A DNA stretch of 64,000 bases from Apiospora phragmitis (lineage: Eukaryota > Ascomycota > Sordariomycetes > Amphisphaeriales > Apiosporaceae). The notes beneath the pieces are model-generated. The model ran no database searches. It had not been told where the DNA came from and was given only the letters and a program-made list of their open reading frames with translations. This document shows positions 1 to 11,032 of the stretch, one piece after another (the stretch's first letter is position 1; each line of letters opens with the position of its first letter). The stretch covers positions 868,001 through 932,000 of the forward strand of contig JAQQWL010000003.1 of NCBI GenBank assembly GCA_038363925.1. The letters are read 5' to 3'. The translations under genes were made by a program, and so were the position numbers.

Positions 1-293
1 GAATTATGGCAAAGAAGGGGGTAAATCCAGCGAGTTCCACTATTTCCGATGTTCCTCGTTTTTTTATTAAAATATCTATCAGATAAAAATTTAATAGTTT
101 TAGTATGTATCTCTATTATTAAGACGATGATACTTAGAAAAGGGTATTTGCGTAATTCTGTACCATACGCTCCGCTAATGAACACAGACAAAGAGATTTA
201 TGATCCATGAACAGAAACTTCAAATATATAAATAACACAGGGACATACACAATCCTGCTTCCCACGCGACTACCCAGTACACAGTCCTGCTGC
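1..293. other. AT-rich left edge, no gene seen
   Basis: Short AT-rich stretch with T and A runs around positions 58-120. The open frames here are short and antisense to, or downstream of, the dioxygenase gene. It probably serves as that gene's 3' flank. Confidence 0.5.
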
Positions 294-1354
294 TTACATG
301 CCCGCAATATCGACAGGAACCTGCACATCGTCCTTGATGTACGGGATCCCCGTCAACTTGAACACCCGCTCGCTCAGCACCGCATCGTTGAGCGGCCGCG
401 TCCGCACCACATGGTCCGGCTTCCCGTCGCGCTTGGCCTCGTTCCAGCCCGTGTGGCGCGCGTTGGGCCAGTGCGTGGTGCCGACACGCCGCTCGTACGC
501 GTCCTTCTTGCGGAGCAGGTCTCTCCTGCGTGGCGCACGCGACCGGCATGTAGCACGTGTAGATGGCGAGCCGGTCCTGCTGGGTTTTCGTCGGCACGTT
601 ATAGTGCGGCGTGCGGCTGTCCCAGACGATCAGGTCGCCCGGGTCCGCGCTCGGCTTCACCCACTCGAGCCCCGCGTCCGCCAGGTACTGCATCCCCCGC
701 TCCGTGAAGCCGTACCACTCCGGCGTCCAAGCCGGGATGCGCTTCCTCGTCCGCCATGTCGCAGTGGAACTGCTCGCTGAGCCGGTGGCCCCCCTTGCAC
801 ACGATCAGCCCGCCGTCGTCGGGCCCGTTGGGCTGCAGGTTCACGAGCCCCTGCAGGCAGCGGAAGCCGGGCTTGGCCGGGTCCTGGTCCTGGTGGGGCC
901 AGGGCCTGTTCTCGGGCAGGTGCTCCCGGTTCGCGAAGCCGTAGTTGATGGCGTCGAACGACACTAACAAATTCTTGGTGTCGTACACCTTCTCGAAGGC
1001 GCCGTAGACGCCCGGCTCGCCGCGCACGGCCCAGACGAAGTCCTCGTGCGCCGCCGCGTAGTTGAGCAGCATGCCCTTCTCGTTGACGACGGGCAGCTTG
1101 TCCGGGTGCACGGTCGAGGGGTCGTGGCGGTCGTAGCCCAGGCCGAAGGACTCGAGCAGCGCGAACATCTTGTCGGCGTACTGGTCGGCGCGCTCGCGCG
1201 GGACGGCGCCCTTGATAACGGCGTAGCCGTCGCGCACCAGGTCGTCGCGCCAGTCGCCGTAGACGGGGTCGGTGCCATCAAAGGTCATCTTGCGGCTCTC
1301 GACGCTGAGGTTCACCGTCGAGGCCGGCGCCGTGGTCACTGTTGTGGAGGACAT
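294..1354 (-). CDS. Phytanoyl-CoA dioxygenase (PhyH) family protein, frame broken
   Basis: Predicted Fe(II)/2-oxoglutarate oxygenase; substrate unknown. The start chosen is the ATG giving MSSTTVTTAP; an ATG 18 codons upstream is also open. About 220 residues are continuous and include DGYAVIKGAVP near the N-terminus and the iron-binding H-x-D in PWPHQDQDP, followed by GGLIVCKGGH. The reading frame then changes near 735. The second segment has the distal iron His in WDSRTPHYNVPT. Another change near 535 leads to the end VPVDIAGM-stop. All three segments are recognisable PhyH sequence with GC-rich third positions, so the gene was recently functional or the breaks are sequencing indels. No intron consensus explains the changes. 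It lies tail-side of the Zn2Cys6 regulator on the same strand. The family call is sure; integrity is not. Confidence 0.8.
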
Positions 1355-2023
1355 GGTGGGTGGTGATGACTGGGTTGAAGGCGTTGGATAGTTTTTGCCT
1401 TGGATCACTTAAACTAAACCAATAATTGTAATTGAAGCCTCCTGTTTCTGAATTCTTGCTCGATCATCAGCCTTGAGTCCCAACCGTCTTTCTTATCCTG
1501 AGATGAGTGGCTGCAGCAATACTCCACCTTTTCCCCATACCCCAGGTCCCAGGTCGATCCTTCGGTTCGGAATGTGGGCGCTGGGGACTTCTTGAGCCGA
1601 ACCGAGAATGTGAGACACCATACCCCACCCGATCAACCCGCTACGGATCATGATGGCAAACCGGAAGACCCGAACCGAAAGGTTCAAAGGTTCAGACTCT
1701 CATCTACCCCACCTTGCGATCATCAACAGAGGAGAAGTCCCAAGACATCCAAGACCCTTTTGGTTTATAATCATGTGAGAAGTGTTTGAGGTGGCAACGT
1801 CAGATGTTTTGTTTTAGGTACCGTCTCCATTGGATGCCGGCCTTGTATGTAAGAGCGAGTCCAGGTGAAGTTTGCGCTCACCGAGCGGGCTAAGGTCAAG
1901 GATGAAGTCCAACCACAATCCTGGAGAGTATAGGAAAATATGTGAACAAACGAACGTACAACAATCCATTCACAACGTGAGAATTGCTAGTCATATGCCA
2001 TTGCAATTGTTCAGTAGATAGTT
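1355..2023. other. Intergenic, dioxygenase 5' flank and regulator 3' flank
   Basis: No coding signal seen. Contains the presumed promoter of the dioxygenase (minus strand) and the 3' region of the regulator. No clear TATA box or palindromic operator was recognised. Confidence 0.4.
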
Positions 2024-2157
2024 TTACTCCATCTGAATGAATCGTTCGTTATCATCGATCAAGAACTCGGTTCCCAGCATCGGCCAGAGTTCGTCCAGAG
2101 GCAGACCAGCAAAGGGGTCGAACAACGCACCACTGTCCGACTGCGCCCCCATCGTAG

Positions 2158-2198
<41 letters not shown>

Positions 2199-4441
2199 GT
2201 AGTAGTTGGCACCGACAAGTCCGACGCCAGGGCTGCCGAAACACCATTCCTGGAACCGTCCCGAAAGACACTACCACCATCCAGCCCAGGTTCCGAAGTC
2301 GTAGTATCTGTAGTAGTGACACTATGAACCTCCCGATCCCGCCCAGCCTCGCGGCAGACAGCCTGCACCCGCTCGCGCAAGATCGCGCACCCCCGAATAA
2401 AAGCCGGATCCTGCCGTAGGCGGCGGTACTGATCCTCGCAGTACCTAGTCGCCTCGCTCAGCAGCTCGCAGTCGGCGCGGGCCATGCGCCGGCGCGGGTG
2501 CCGCAGGACGTGGAGTGCCAGCACGACCGCGGCCAGGAACGGCTGCGTGATGGTGAAGACCTGCGAGTCGACGCGCGCGTCGGCGAGGTCGAGCACCTGC
2601 CGCACGAGGGCGCGCCCGGCCGCGATGGCGAGGTTCTGGCTCTGCAGCAGGCGCGCGCGCGTCGCGGCCGACAGGGAGTGGGGGTACAGCTGCACCTCGT
2701 CGGCGTACGACGCAGCCGGGAAGATCAGGGAGGCGCGGAACAGCGTGATCTGGGCTTGGTGGTAGTGGATGCTGAGGAAGGCTGCGAGGTGCGGCTGGGC
2801 GCGGTGGTGGTCCAGCACTGACGTCTCTTGTCCGGGGCGTAGGCTCTCGGGAGCGACGCGGCCCAGTCCGTCAGTGCCTTGTCCAGCTTCCCCGTCTCGT
2901 TGAAGAGGACGTAGGACGATGTCTGGCGTTTCCGGTAGATGTGCTCGCTTATCCGGCCCAGGATCTGGGACAGGAGACCCAGATCCCGAAGTAGTCTGGC
3001 GGCTCGTGTGCCGCGTAACTTCGCCGAGGGAGAACTTGGTCACAGTCATAGTCCGCGATGGCCGATGGCCGACCCGTCTCCATCTCCATCAGCTTCTCCA
3101 GGCTGTAGCACGTCCACCAAAGTCGTCCGTGGAGCTGGAGGTCGGCTTTGTATCCAGGCTCGGTTCCGCGCCGGGGCCGAGTATCGTGCGTCGAGATGTG
3201 GCGGTGCAGACCGATGGAGTGTGCCGTCCGTATGGCCTGGCCGAGAACGTGCCAGCCCTGGCCCTCTTTTCCCCTTCCGCGCAGCGCGATCACGATGAGG
3301 AGGAGTGCCTGGACGCTTCCGATGTAAGGCAATGCCACCAGGTGCCCGTAGAAGCTGTACGCTGCGTCGAGGAATATCGTGCTGGTCTCGGTGATGCTAC
3401 CAGCCGCCTCATCCGCAGCGATGCTTATTATCAAGTAGATAGATACGAGAGCGGGAACGTCGCTTGGCTGTATCACATACGCTAGTAAGTTGTCCGTTCC
3501 CTTCCCACTCAAGGGCGTTGTCTGCAATGATAAGAAGCGATGGATATCGGTCATAAGTGCTTCATGGTCGACGACCGGGAAGATCGGCCATATCCGCTGG
3601 AAGAACACCCGCACATGTTCCTCTATGACAGCAAGGGAGGGCAGGTTTGGTCGGTTGACCGTTATAGGCAGAGCAAACTCTTCGACCTGTGTGTATATGC
3701 ATGTCAGTCAGAGTGGTTCGATCATCGTTCGATGCTCCTGAAGGATTCGGCTGGTCCACTCACATGGCGCATGCCGAACCGAAACCGCTGGGAGACCGGA
3801 CCCAGCCCTTTCTGCTTGAGGGATAAATCCACAAATATGCAGAGACACTGCAAACTGCTTCCTCCTAAATACTACACATGCATGTATTCATTAGTCCAGA
3901 TATTCTCCTTCTATCTGATTTTGCCACGACCAACCAACCTTTACACGATGCGAGCTCTCGTCGGTATTGAGCACAATATCCGGACTCTCGGCGTCTTCCA
4001 GGACCTCTCGCCTCGCCTCTCCTTGTTGCTGGCATGATACGCCCTCGTGAGGAAACTGACGTGGATGTTGCTCAGGGTTTGCGGGCCTTCGGTCTCGACG
4101 ACATCCGGCACACTCTCGCTGTCGCCACGCGGACCCCCGGAGGCGGGCGGTTGCCTGTCGATACCGCCGCCTTCGGTCGCTAGTCCTCGATCGGCCAGCA
4201 ACCGACTGGTCTTGGCCGGCCACTTGCGGGTGACGACGACCTCGGGCTTCCGCGGGTCGGTGGTCTGGCAGACGTCGCCCGGAGGCGGCAGTTGCGGCAC
4301 TTGGGCGTCTCGGCGTCGCACCGGACCTTGCGCTTCCGGCAAGCCGTGCAGGCCAGCGAGAGCCGGATGCGCTTCGGGGGCGGGCTGCTGCGAGGAGGGT
4401 TCTTGTTGCGGTTCCTGCGACGGCGAGGTTTCGTCGGCCAT
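2024..4441 (-). CDS. Zn2Cys6 fungal transcription factor, several frame breaks
   Basis: Nuclear regulator with an N-terminal binuclear zinc cluster and a central fungal-specific transcription factor domain. It starts at the ATG of MADETSPSQEP. The cluster at about 4300-4375 reads CTACRKRKVRCDAETPKC, then CRNCRLRGDVC, giving C-X2-C-X6-C-X5-C-X2-C-X6-C. The frame must change just before it (CCCGCCCCC run) and again inside its last loop. A short exon (KGLGPVSQRFRFGMRH, about 3769-3813) is joined by a GTGAGT intron to VEEFALPITVNRP at about 3690. The middle homology domain follows (MRVFFQRIWPIFPVVDHEAL, LHGRLWWTCYSLEKLMEMETGRPSAI as two pieces of one run). Further breaks lie near 2970 and 2830. 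The C-terminus has an alanine tract and ends DDNERFIQME. It may control the neighbouring dioxygenase, P450 and tyrosinase; this is inferred from position only. Confidence 0.8.
2155..2205. repeat. CAG/GCA trinucleotide microsatellite in regulator gene
   Basis: GCA-type trinucleotide repeat with a few interruptions. In the regulator's frame on the minus strand it encodes a poly-alanine tract near the C-terminus. Such tracts vary in length between strains. Confidence 0.9.
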
Positions 4442-5945
4442 GGATAAGCTCGAGGTCGTGGTTTCTGGGGTTCGGATCATCGTCATCATCATCACTACGC
4501 ACTTTGGGGGGGGGCGGGCCCGGTCTCATCTCATGGTAGAATCCGTCCAAGCTGATGATGATGAGAGAGGGTATACCGTGCAGCAAGTGACGCCGCAGTA
4601 TATCAGTAATCGGAGCGTATACCTGTCACATATCAGGTTGCATCGACAGCTGCACTGGCATGCTTTTTACCCACCATCCCCATGTTTGACTTGCAGTCGG
4701 ATATGGGCTCGCCCAGTTCCGGCAAGGTGGAGGATCATGAACCAGATATTGCGGGGCCGGGGTGCGGAGTCGACGCCGCCCCCAAGCAACTAAACTAACC
4801 GTCTCAACTCATGTCAGGTATCGGTTATTTTCTTCTGTGATCTGACTCGCAACATCAGCTATAACCTACGGATACTTAAGCATAATTGTTATTTTAACCT
4901 CCAACTTCCCTCGATTCCGGGTGGCTAAAATCTTTTAACAACTGCTTACCTTTGACTGGGCACGTATTAGTTGCATGCACTGATCAGAATGGCGCACCTA
5001 CACAGCACAGTTGCCCTTGGCTTGGCCACGAAATCGCGCAATGTCTGCCCCTTGCCTCATCTGCGCTTTTAGCAAAGTAGACCAATCGGTCATCTAATTG
5101 CTCATACGCATCGATTTACATCCGAGCAGAAACCTCGTATTGCATAATCCCTTGCATAACTCCAAAGAGCTGAAATATGCTTTCGCCCCGCAGCCACAGC
5201 CGAGGAACGACCAATCGCCTTTCGGCGCTCTTCGCGTCTTCGACGAAGTGGCGATGCAGGGCGAATGACTATATCGGCGGGCGGAGTATGCCAGGATGCC
5301 TTGACCTCACCGAACAAGCTTGTTCGTCTGTTTCATTGACGGAATGGGTCCCCCGATAAGCGATAAGCCCCCTGTCCGTCGTAGGGCGGTAGGTAGGGTA
5401 CTACTCAGTAATATGCCACGGCCGCCTCCGCTGCAGAATCGTGACTCCGCCCTGCATAATAGTATGCAAGGTATGCCACCGTGCCTCTTCCTACACTATG
5501 TATGCTCTTCGGCCTCGGGCGGTGACGGTCCGTCTGCACCGATGATTGGGGAAAACTCCTCTATACGCTCTACATTTGCGCCGGGATGATTCCAAGAAGG
5601 ATCCATGATCCGCTCTTGCAAGGGGTAGATGACTCCATCCTTCACAGGAAACCATATCTTCCGTGAGCCGCACGCACAAAATCTGCCTTTATGCATGCCT
5701 GTGACCATAACCTTAAGCTTTAACTGCCGTACACCATCTCCACCTTCTGTGTCCCGAGTCTCGGGTCCCTTCCCGCCCGTTATGTAAGAACTCCATCATT
5801 GCATATCTACCACTAGTGGACCATACTCTATATCTCGTCAACGCCAAGTATTTAAGGGGAGGAATCTCTCGTTGCTTCCCAAAGTCTTCATCGAAATATT
5901 TCTTCATCAATCTGTCAGTTTCCATTGTCTTAATACTTTGAGAAC
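4442..5945. other. Long divergent promoter region, regulator and P450
   Basis: About 1.5 kb between two divergently transcribed genes. Open frames of 60-90 codons exist on both strands (for example minus 5496-5708), but none has a recognisable motif, consistent codon bias or supported introns. Most likely regulatory sequence shared by the two genes. Confidence 0.4.
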
Positions 5946-7952
5946 ATGGCCGATTCCATCCATCAGTTCCGCGACAGGATGCTCTCCTCACCTCTCGAGG
6001 TGGCGGGGAAAGCTTCAGTCGTTTCGTTCACTATGGTATGTATGCCTTCTTTATACCACCAACCCCTTCAAGCCGTGACGAGCGATGTGACCACAGCCTG
6101 CTAACGCCAACAACCACCCTCCTTCTTCACCAGATCCTCGTCTACTTGGCCGGCCTCGTCCTGTACAACCTGTTCCTGCACCCGCTGCGCAAGTTCCCGG
6201 CCCCACGCTCTGGGCTATGACGCGGATCCCGTACAGCCTGAACCAGACCTCGGGCGCCTCGCACAAGCGCATGCTGGCGCTGCACCTGCGGTACGGCCCC
6301 GTCGTGCGCGTCGCACCCGAGATCCTGTCCGTCAACCACCCGGACGGCATGAAGCAGGTGCGCGGGCACCGCCACGCGGGCCAGCCGGAGCACGGCAAGG
6401 ACCCGCTCCACGTCGCCGCCAACAACGCCGACAACATCCTCGGCGCGGGCCGCGAGGAACACGCCCGCTTCCGCCGCATCCTCGCCCACGTCTTCTCGGC
6501 TCAGGCCATGCACGAGCAGGAGCCGCTCATCAGGGTCTACCTCGACAAGCTGTTCGCTGGGCTCAAGCGGGGAGTGCGCTGGCGGGACCAAGGCTGTTGA
6601 TCTGCTGAAGTGGTACAACTGGACCACGTTCGATATCATAGGTAAGTAAAATCGGCAACGTGTTCCTCGTTTTGGGGGGCTGGGTGCATGTATATGCTTA
6701 ATAGTAGTCGTTGCTCGAGCTTTACCCTCTTGTTACTAACATGTACCGCACCTGCATAAAAACAGGCGATTTGTCCTTCGGCGCGCCCTTCGGGTCCCTA
6801 AGACACGAACGCCTACCACCCTTGGGTGTCCAACATCTTCGGCAGCATCAAGAACATGAGCTTCACCGTGAACGCCAACAGATACCCCTTCATCGCCCCT
6901 CTCCTACAGTACTTCGTTCCGGCCGAGGTCAAGACCAAGTGGGCTGAGCACAAGGAATTGTCCATCAGGAGCTTGAGGAAGAGACTGGACACCGACACCG
7001 ACCGCCCGGACTTCGTCGACAAGATGATGCATGCTCGGGGAACCAAGGGAGGCGTACGTTTAAAGACCCGATCTTCCCCCCTAACATGTCTCTTGTACTG
7101 ACCAACCCCTAGGAAATGACCTTCGAAGAGATGGCCTCCCACTCCGCCCTGCTCATCATCGCCGGCTCCGAGACGACGGCCACGCTGCTGTCCGGGGCCA
7201 CGTACCAGCTCGCGACGCACCCGGAAGCGCTGGCGAAGCTGACGGCCGAGGTCCGCGGCGCCTTCGCGAGCGAGGACGACATCAACATCGCCGGCACCTC
7301 GAACCTGCCCTACCTGCTCGCCGTGCTGGACGAGTCCCTGCGCATCTACCCGCCCGTGCCCGGCGGCAGCCCCGGAAGATCGCCAAGGGCGGAGACACCA
7401 TCATCGACCATTTCGTGCCTGAAGATGTAAGCAGCAATAACGGGGACCTATCCCCTCCCCCTCCTCCCCCTTCTGCTTCTTCGCCCGTTTTTGTCGCAGT
7501 GCGCTAATAAGTTTGATTATGAAATCGTTAGACTATCGTGGAAATCTGGCAGTGGACCTTGTACAACAACCCGAATTACATCAACGAGCCCGAATCCTTC
7601 GTCCCGGAGCGCTGGCTCGGCGACCCCCGTTTCAAGAGCGATCGACTCGACGCCGTGCAGCCTTTCTCGGTGGGCCCGCGCAACTGCATCGGAAAGAAGT
7701 GAGTAATTGCCTATTGTCCTCTCAATTCTCTCCTTCCTGCGCGGAATCTTGAAATAGATATGTTTTGACGCATGAGCTTACAATGCAATCAGTTTGGCCT
7801 ACGCCGAGATGCGTATGATATTGGCGCGAATCATCTGGAATTTCGACCTGAGCATCACGCCGCAGAGCCGAAACTGGGCCGAGGACAACAAGATCTACTT
7901 CCTCTGGGAGAAGCCGCCGCTGGAGGTGGCCTTGACGCCGCGCCGGTTCTAG
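5946..7952 (+). CDS. Cytochrome P450 monooxygenase (CYP65-like), frame broken
   Basis: Membrane-anchored heme monooxygenase of the fungal type near isotrichodermin C-15 hydroxylase; substrate unknown. Exon 1 is 5946-6035 (MADSIHQFRDRML) and a GTATGT intron ends at 6133. The second exon supplies the N-terminal anchor ILVYLAGLVLYNLFLHPLRKFPG. Landmarks seen are RHAGQPEHGKDP, the I-helix IAGSETTATLL, the K-helix ExxR in DESLRIYPPVPGG, and the heme loop FSVGPRNCIGK, split by a GTGAGT intron after GK. The C-terminus LEVALTPRRF-stop fits the family. Frame changes occur near 6205 (a missing G in CCGGCCCC), 6575, 6810 and 7370, all in G/C runs. Each break restores an expected family motif, so indel error is as likely as decay. 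It is divergent from the Zn2Cys6 regulator and upstream of the tyrosinase. Confidence 0.85.
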
Positions 7953-8934
7953 AACGGGCTCGCCCGGAGACCGTTCCGGCCATACCCGTACCAGGGCTGG
8001 TGGGGGGGGCACTGCGGTACATGGGATGGACATCGCAACTCCCGATTGTAAAAGAGAAAGGAGATATGAGGACTCTTGACGAGCATAGAGATTCGTTTCC
8101 AAGCTAGTTCAAGGTGGGGAAAAGTAGACAGATCGGAAGCAAACTGGGCCTCCATATCATAGCTAACATCAATATTTGTTTCAACTCTTCGAGTACGATT
8201 TGGACCTGAATTACATATGCCTATGGACTGAACAAGGTATTTGCCCGAACTACAATCTATCAGGGTCCGTCAGCGTGGAGGCATCACTGAACTCCAGCAA
8301 TAGTGGTGTGGTCGTACACGAACTGTGCATTCCGGGCTACTGGGTGTGTGTAGTGATTGCTGTTGCAGATGGTTAATATATAAAATTCCTTGAAGTCGTT
8401 AACAGCCGGGCTCGTAATATGCAAGGTCATAACCTGGGAAAGCGAAGCAAGCAATCAGACAAATGCCTGGCCCTTTAACCTCCACACTGCGCGAATAGCG
8501 GGCCTCGGTGGCTTGAGACGTGTGACCCTGACGGTCTAACCGAGTGCTTGGCCTGCCGAACTCCATAGCACACGGTCGTCTAGATCGATTACCCGAACGG
8601 AAATTTTATACGCTTCACCCGCTGCCTGCAGTCAGAGCCGTATCCGACGAGTCTGAGGTGATCCGGCCGTCGGGCCTCTAGGGAAACTACTAGATGCCGC
8701 AATACACGATTCACATCTTACTAACCGAATTCTCGATGATTCGCCTACAAAAGTAGTAGTCTCACGACATTATGATGAAGGAGCGTTCTCGGACCTGAGA
8801 TGCAAAAGCCCACCAGATGTAGTTGATTAAATAGGGGTAATGGCCGGAGCCATTCCTACTATCTGCAGCGGCTTTATTCCCCATCGCGAGCAAGCTAAAG
8901 CCTTCAGATCTCAACAGCCATCGAACGATCCAAT
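7953..8934. other. Intergenic, tyrosinase promoter region
   Basis: About 1 kb without coding signal; small open frames (for example 8176-8376) have no recognisable motif or splice structure. The right half should hold the promoter of the tyrosinase gene. Confidence 0.4.
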
Positions 8935-10842
8935 ATGAATTTCTCACAAGTTGCTGGCTTTGCAGTATTGGCTAACGGGGCTATTGGAACGACGACATTG
9001 CAGTCTCGGGACGATGATGCGTCCAGTGCCGAACACGAGGTCAAGCAGCTTGTCGCTGCCATCGAGAGAAAAGCCTTCGCGGATCTTGGCACGCATGACA
9101 AGAGCTCCGGCTGTACTGCTGAGACGATTGTCTATCGACAAGAGTAGTACGTAAAACGTCACCATCTACTTCTTCTATGTATACCGGGAATCAAGGCATC
9201 AATCAGCAGGAACAAGGACTGACAGTGACTGAACGTGCAACTTCAGCGGTGATCTTTTGAAAGATGAGAGACTCGACTACATCAAAGCGGTTCAGTGCCT
9301 GATGAGCCTACCTGCCAACATCCCGTCAGATTATGCACCTGGCGCGAAGTCCCGTATAACCAACAGCCCAATGTTTTTCTTTCATTCATATTATCTCCCT
9401 TCACACTGCTAGGTTTCCGAGTCACGAACCGAACAAGAGCAACGGTGACTAACTGACTAACAACGACTCTCTCCAGTACGACGACTTCATCGTGACCCAC
9501 GTCAACCACACTCTTGATTCGCATTACACCCGCAACTTCATGGCGTGGCACCGCTGGCTCATCTACACGTACGAGACGGCCCTGCGAGACGAGTGTGGCT
9601 ACAAGGGCTACCAGCCGGTAATGGTTCGGACCAACTGCTCCATAATTTACTATAACTGACATATTGCACACCACATCCAGTACTGGGACTGGCCCAAGTA
9701 CGCCCCGCCCCCAAGCCTCCCCCCTCTTCAACGACGACCCCCACAGCCTCGGCGGCAACGGCGCGTGGGACCCGGCCCTGCCCGCCTCGGTCGTGACGCT
9801 GCCCGAGGGAGTGACGCGCGACCCCTTCACGCTGCCGCGCGGCCTGGGCGGCGGCTTCGTCACGACGGGGCCCTTCGCCAACCTCACCATCAGCCTGGGC
9901 CCCATCGCGGAGCTAGCCGGGGGATCGCCTCCGAATCCGCGCGCCGATGGGCTCGGGTACAATCCGCGGCGGCTGAGGCGGGATGTGGGGCCGGCTGTTA
10001 ATGAGCGGTATGCTAACTATACTACGGTTTGGGGTGAGTAGTATTTCACTTTGCGGAGGCGAAGGAGGGGGGTAAGGGAAGTGAGAGTATAAGACAACTA
10101 CTTTTGTTATAAACATGACTAACACACCCCCTCACACGTGGGAGAGAAATACAGACCTCCTTAGGAAGCCGAACAATACAGAATACCGTCTCCTATCAGA
10201 GGGAGGATTCAACAATGGGGAGATTGGTCCTCACGGCGGCGGGCACTACACGATCAAGTAAGTCTCCCATGTGTTGGTATACAAGTAGGTCGTTTTTATA
10301 TCCCCGATCCAGCTAACCCCATGGTACTTCGATAGTGGCGATCCCGGCGGTGACCTGGTGAGTTATTACGTGCTTTCCTCCTCCCTTTCCAAGCCCCCCT
10401 ACCCGTTGCCACAAAACGGCAACCAGGCGGCTATCCCGATCTCCTTCCATGCTTTTCCTCCCACAAATTAACAATGGAAACTGATATGGGATGCACGACC
10501 GGTCAGTGGGTGTCTCCAGCTGAACCGGCATTCTGGGTTCACCACGGGAACATGGATCGAATGTGGACATTGTGGTAAGCCGTCCCCGCCTTTCCCAGGC
10601 CCCCAACCGGTCCGGTATCACATGCGCAAGCGTGCAAGTATCATCAGCATGCTGCCGCTAACAACGTGGTGATAATGTCCAGGCAAGCCATCGACCCCGA
10701 AAACCGCACCGTCCTTCTAGACGAGGGAGATGATGAGCACGACCTCGGGCCCGCTTTGCTACTTCTGAGTGAAACCAAATACGGCCCTGTTGAGCTTCGT
10801 TTCTTCACTTTGGCCAGGGGTATAACGAATAACCAAAAGTAA
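8935..10842 (+). CDS. Secreted tyrosinase (type-3 copper), eight exons
   Basis: Predicted extracellular di-copper phenol oxidase. The N-terminus MNFSQVAGFAVLANGAIG looks like a signal peptide, followed by ERLDYIKAVQCL. CuA ligands are the His residues in VTHVNH, SHYTRNF and AWHRW. CuB ligands are in PHGGGHYTI and FWVHHGNMDRMW. Exons by GT-AG sites: 8935-9146, 9247-9353, 9477-9617, 9681-10033, 10155-10257, 10336-10357 (only 22 nt, encoding most of NGDPGGDL), 10507-10574 and 10683-10842. The join of exons 2 and 3 is out of phase and a C-rich run near 9710 shifts frame before SPLFNDDPHSL, both suggesting small indels. After CuB only about 50 residues remain, ending in a non-family-like tail (LARGITNNQK). 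No typical C-terminal shielding extension is seen. Confidence 0.85.
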
Positions 10843-11032
10843 GAAGTGGCAAAATGATTTCACACAGCAAGTTGCCGCCGCTTGTGCAGCAGACAGATTC
10901 TTATATAACCCAAGCAAGCTTGACTTTATATAGCCCGTACAAAGTGCCCAAGACACCCAGCGCCTCTAATCCATAAACCAGAAAAGTCCCGCTCGGAGGA
11001 TCGGGTGTGTCGCAATATCCATACAAAATCTT

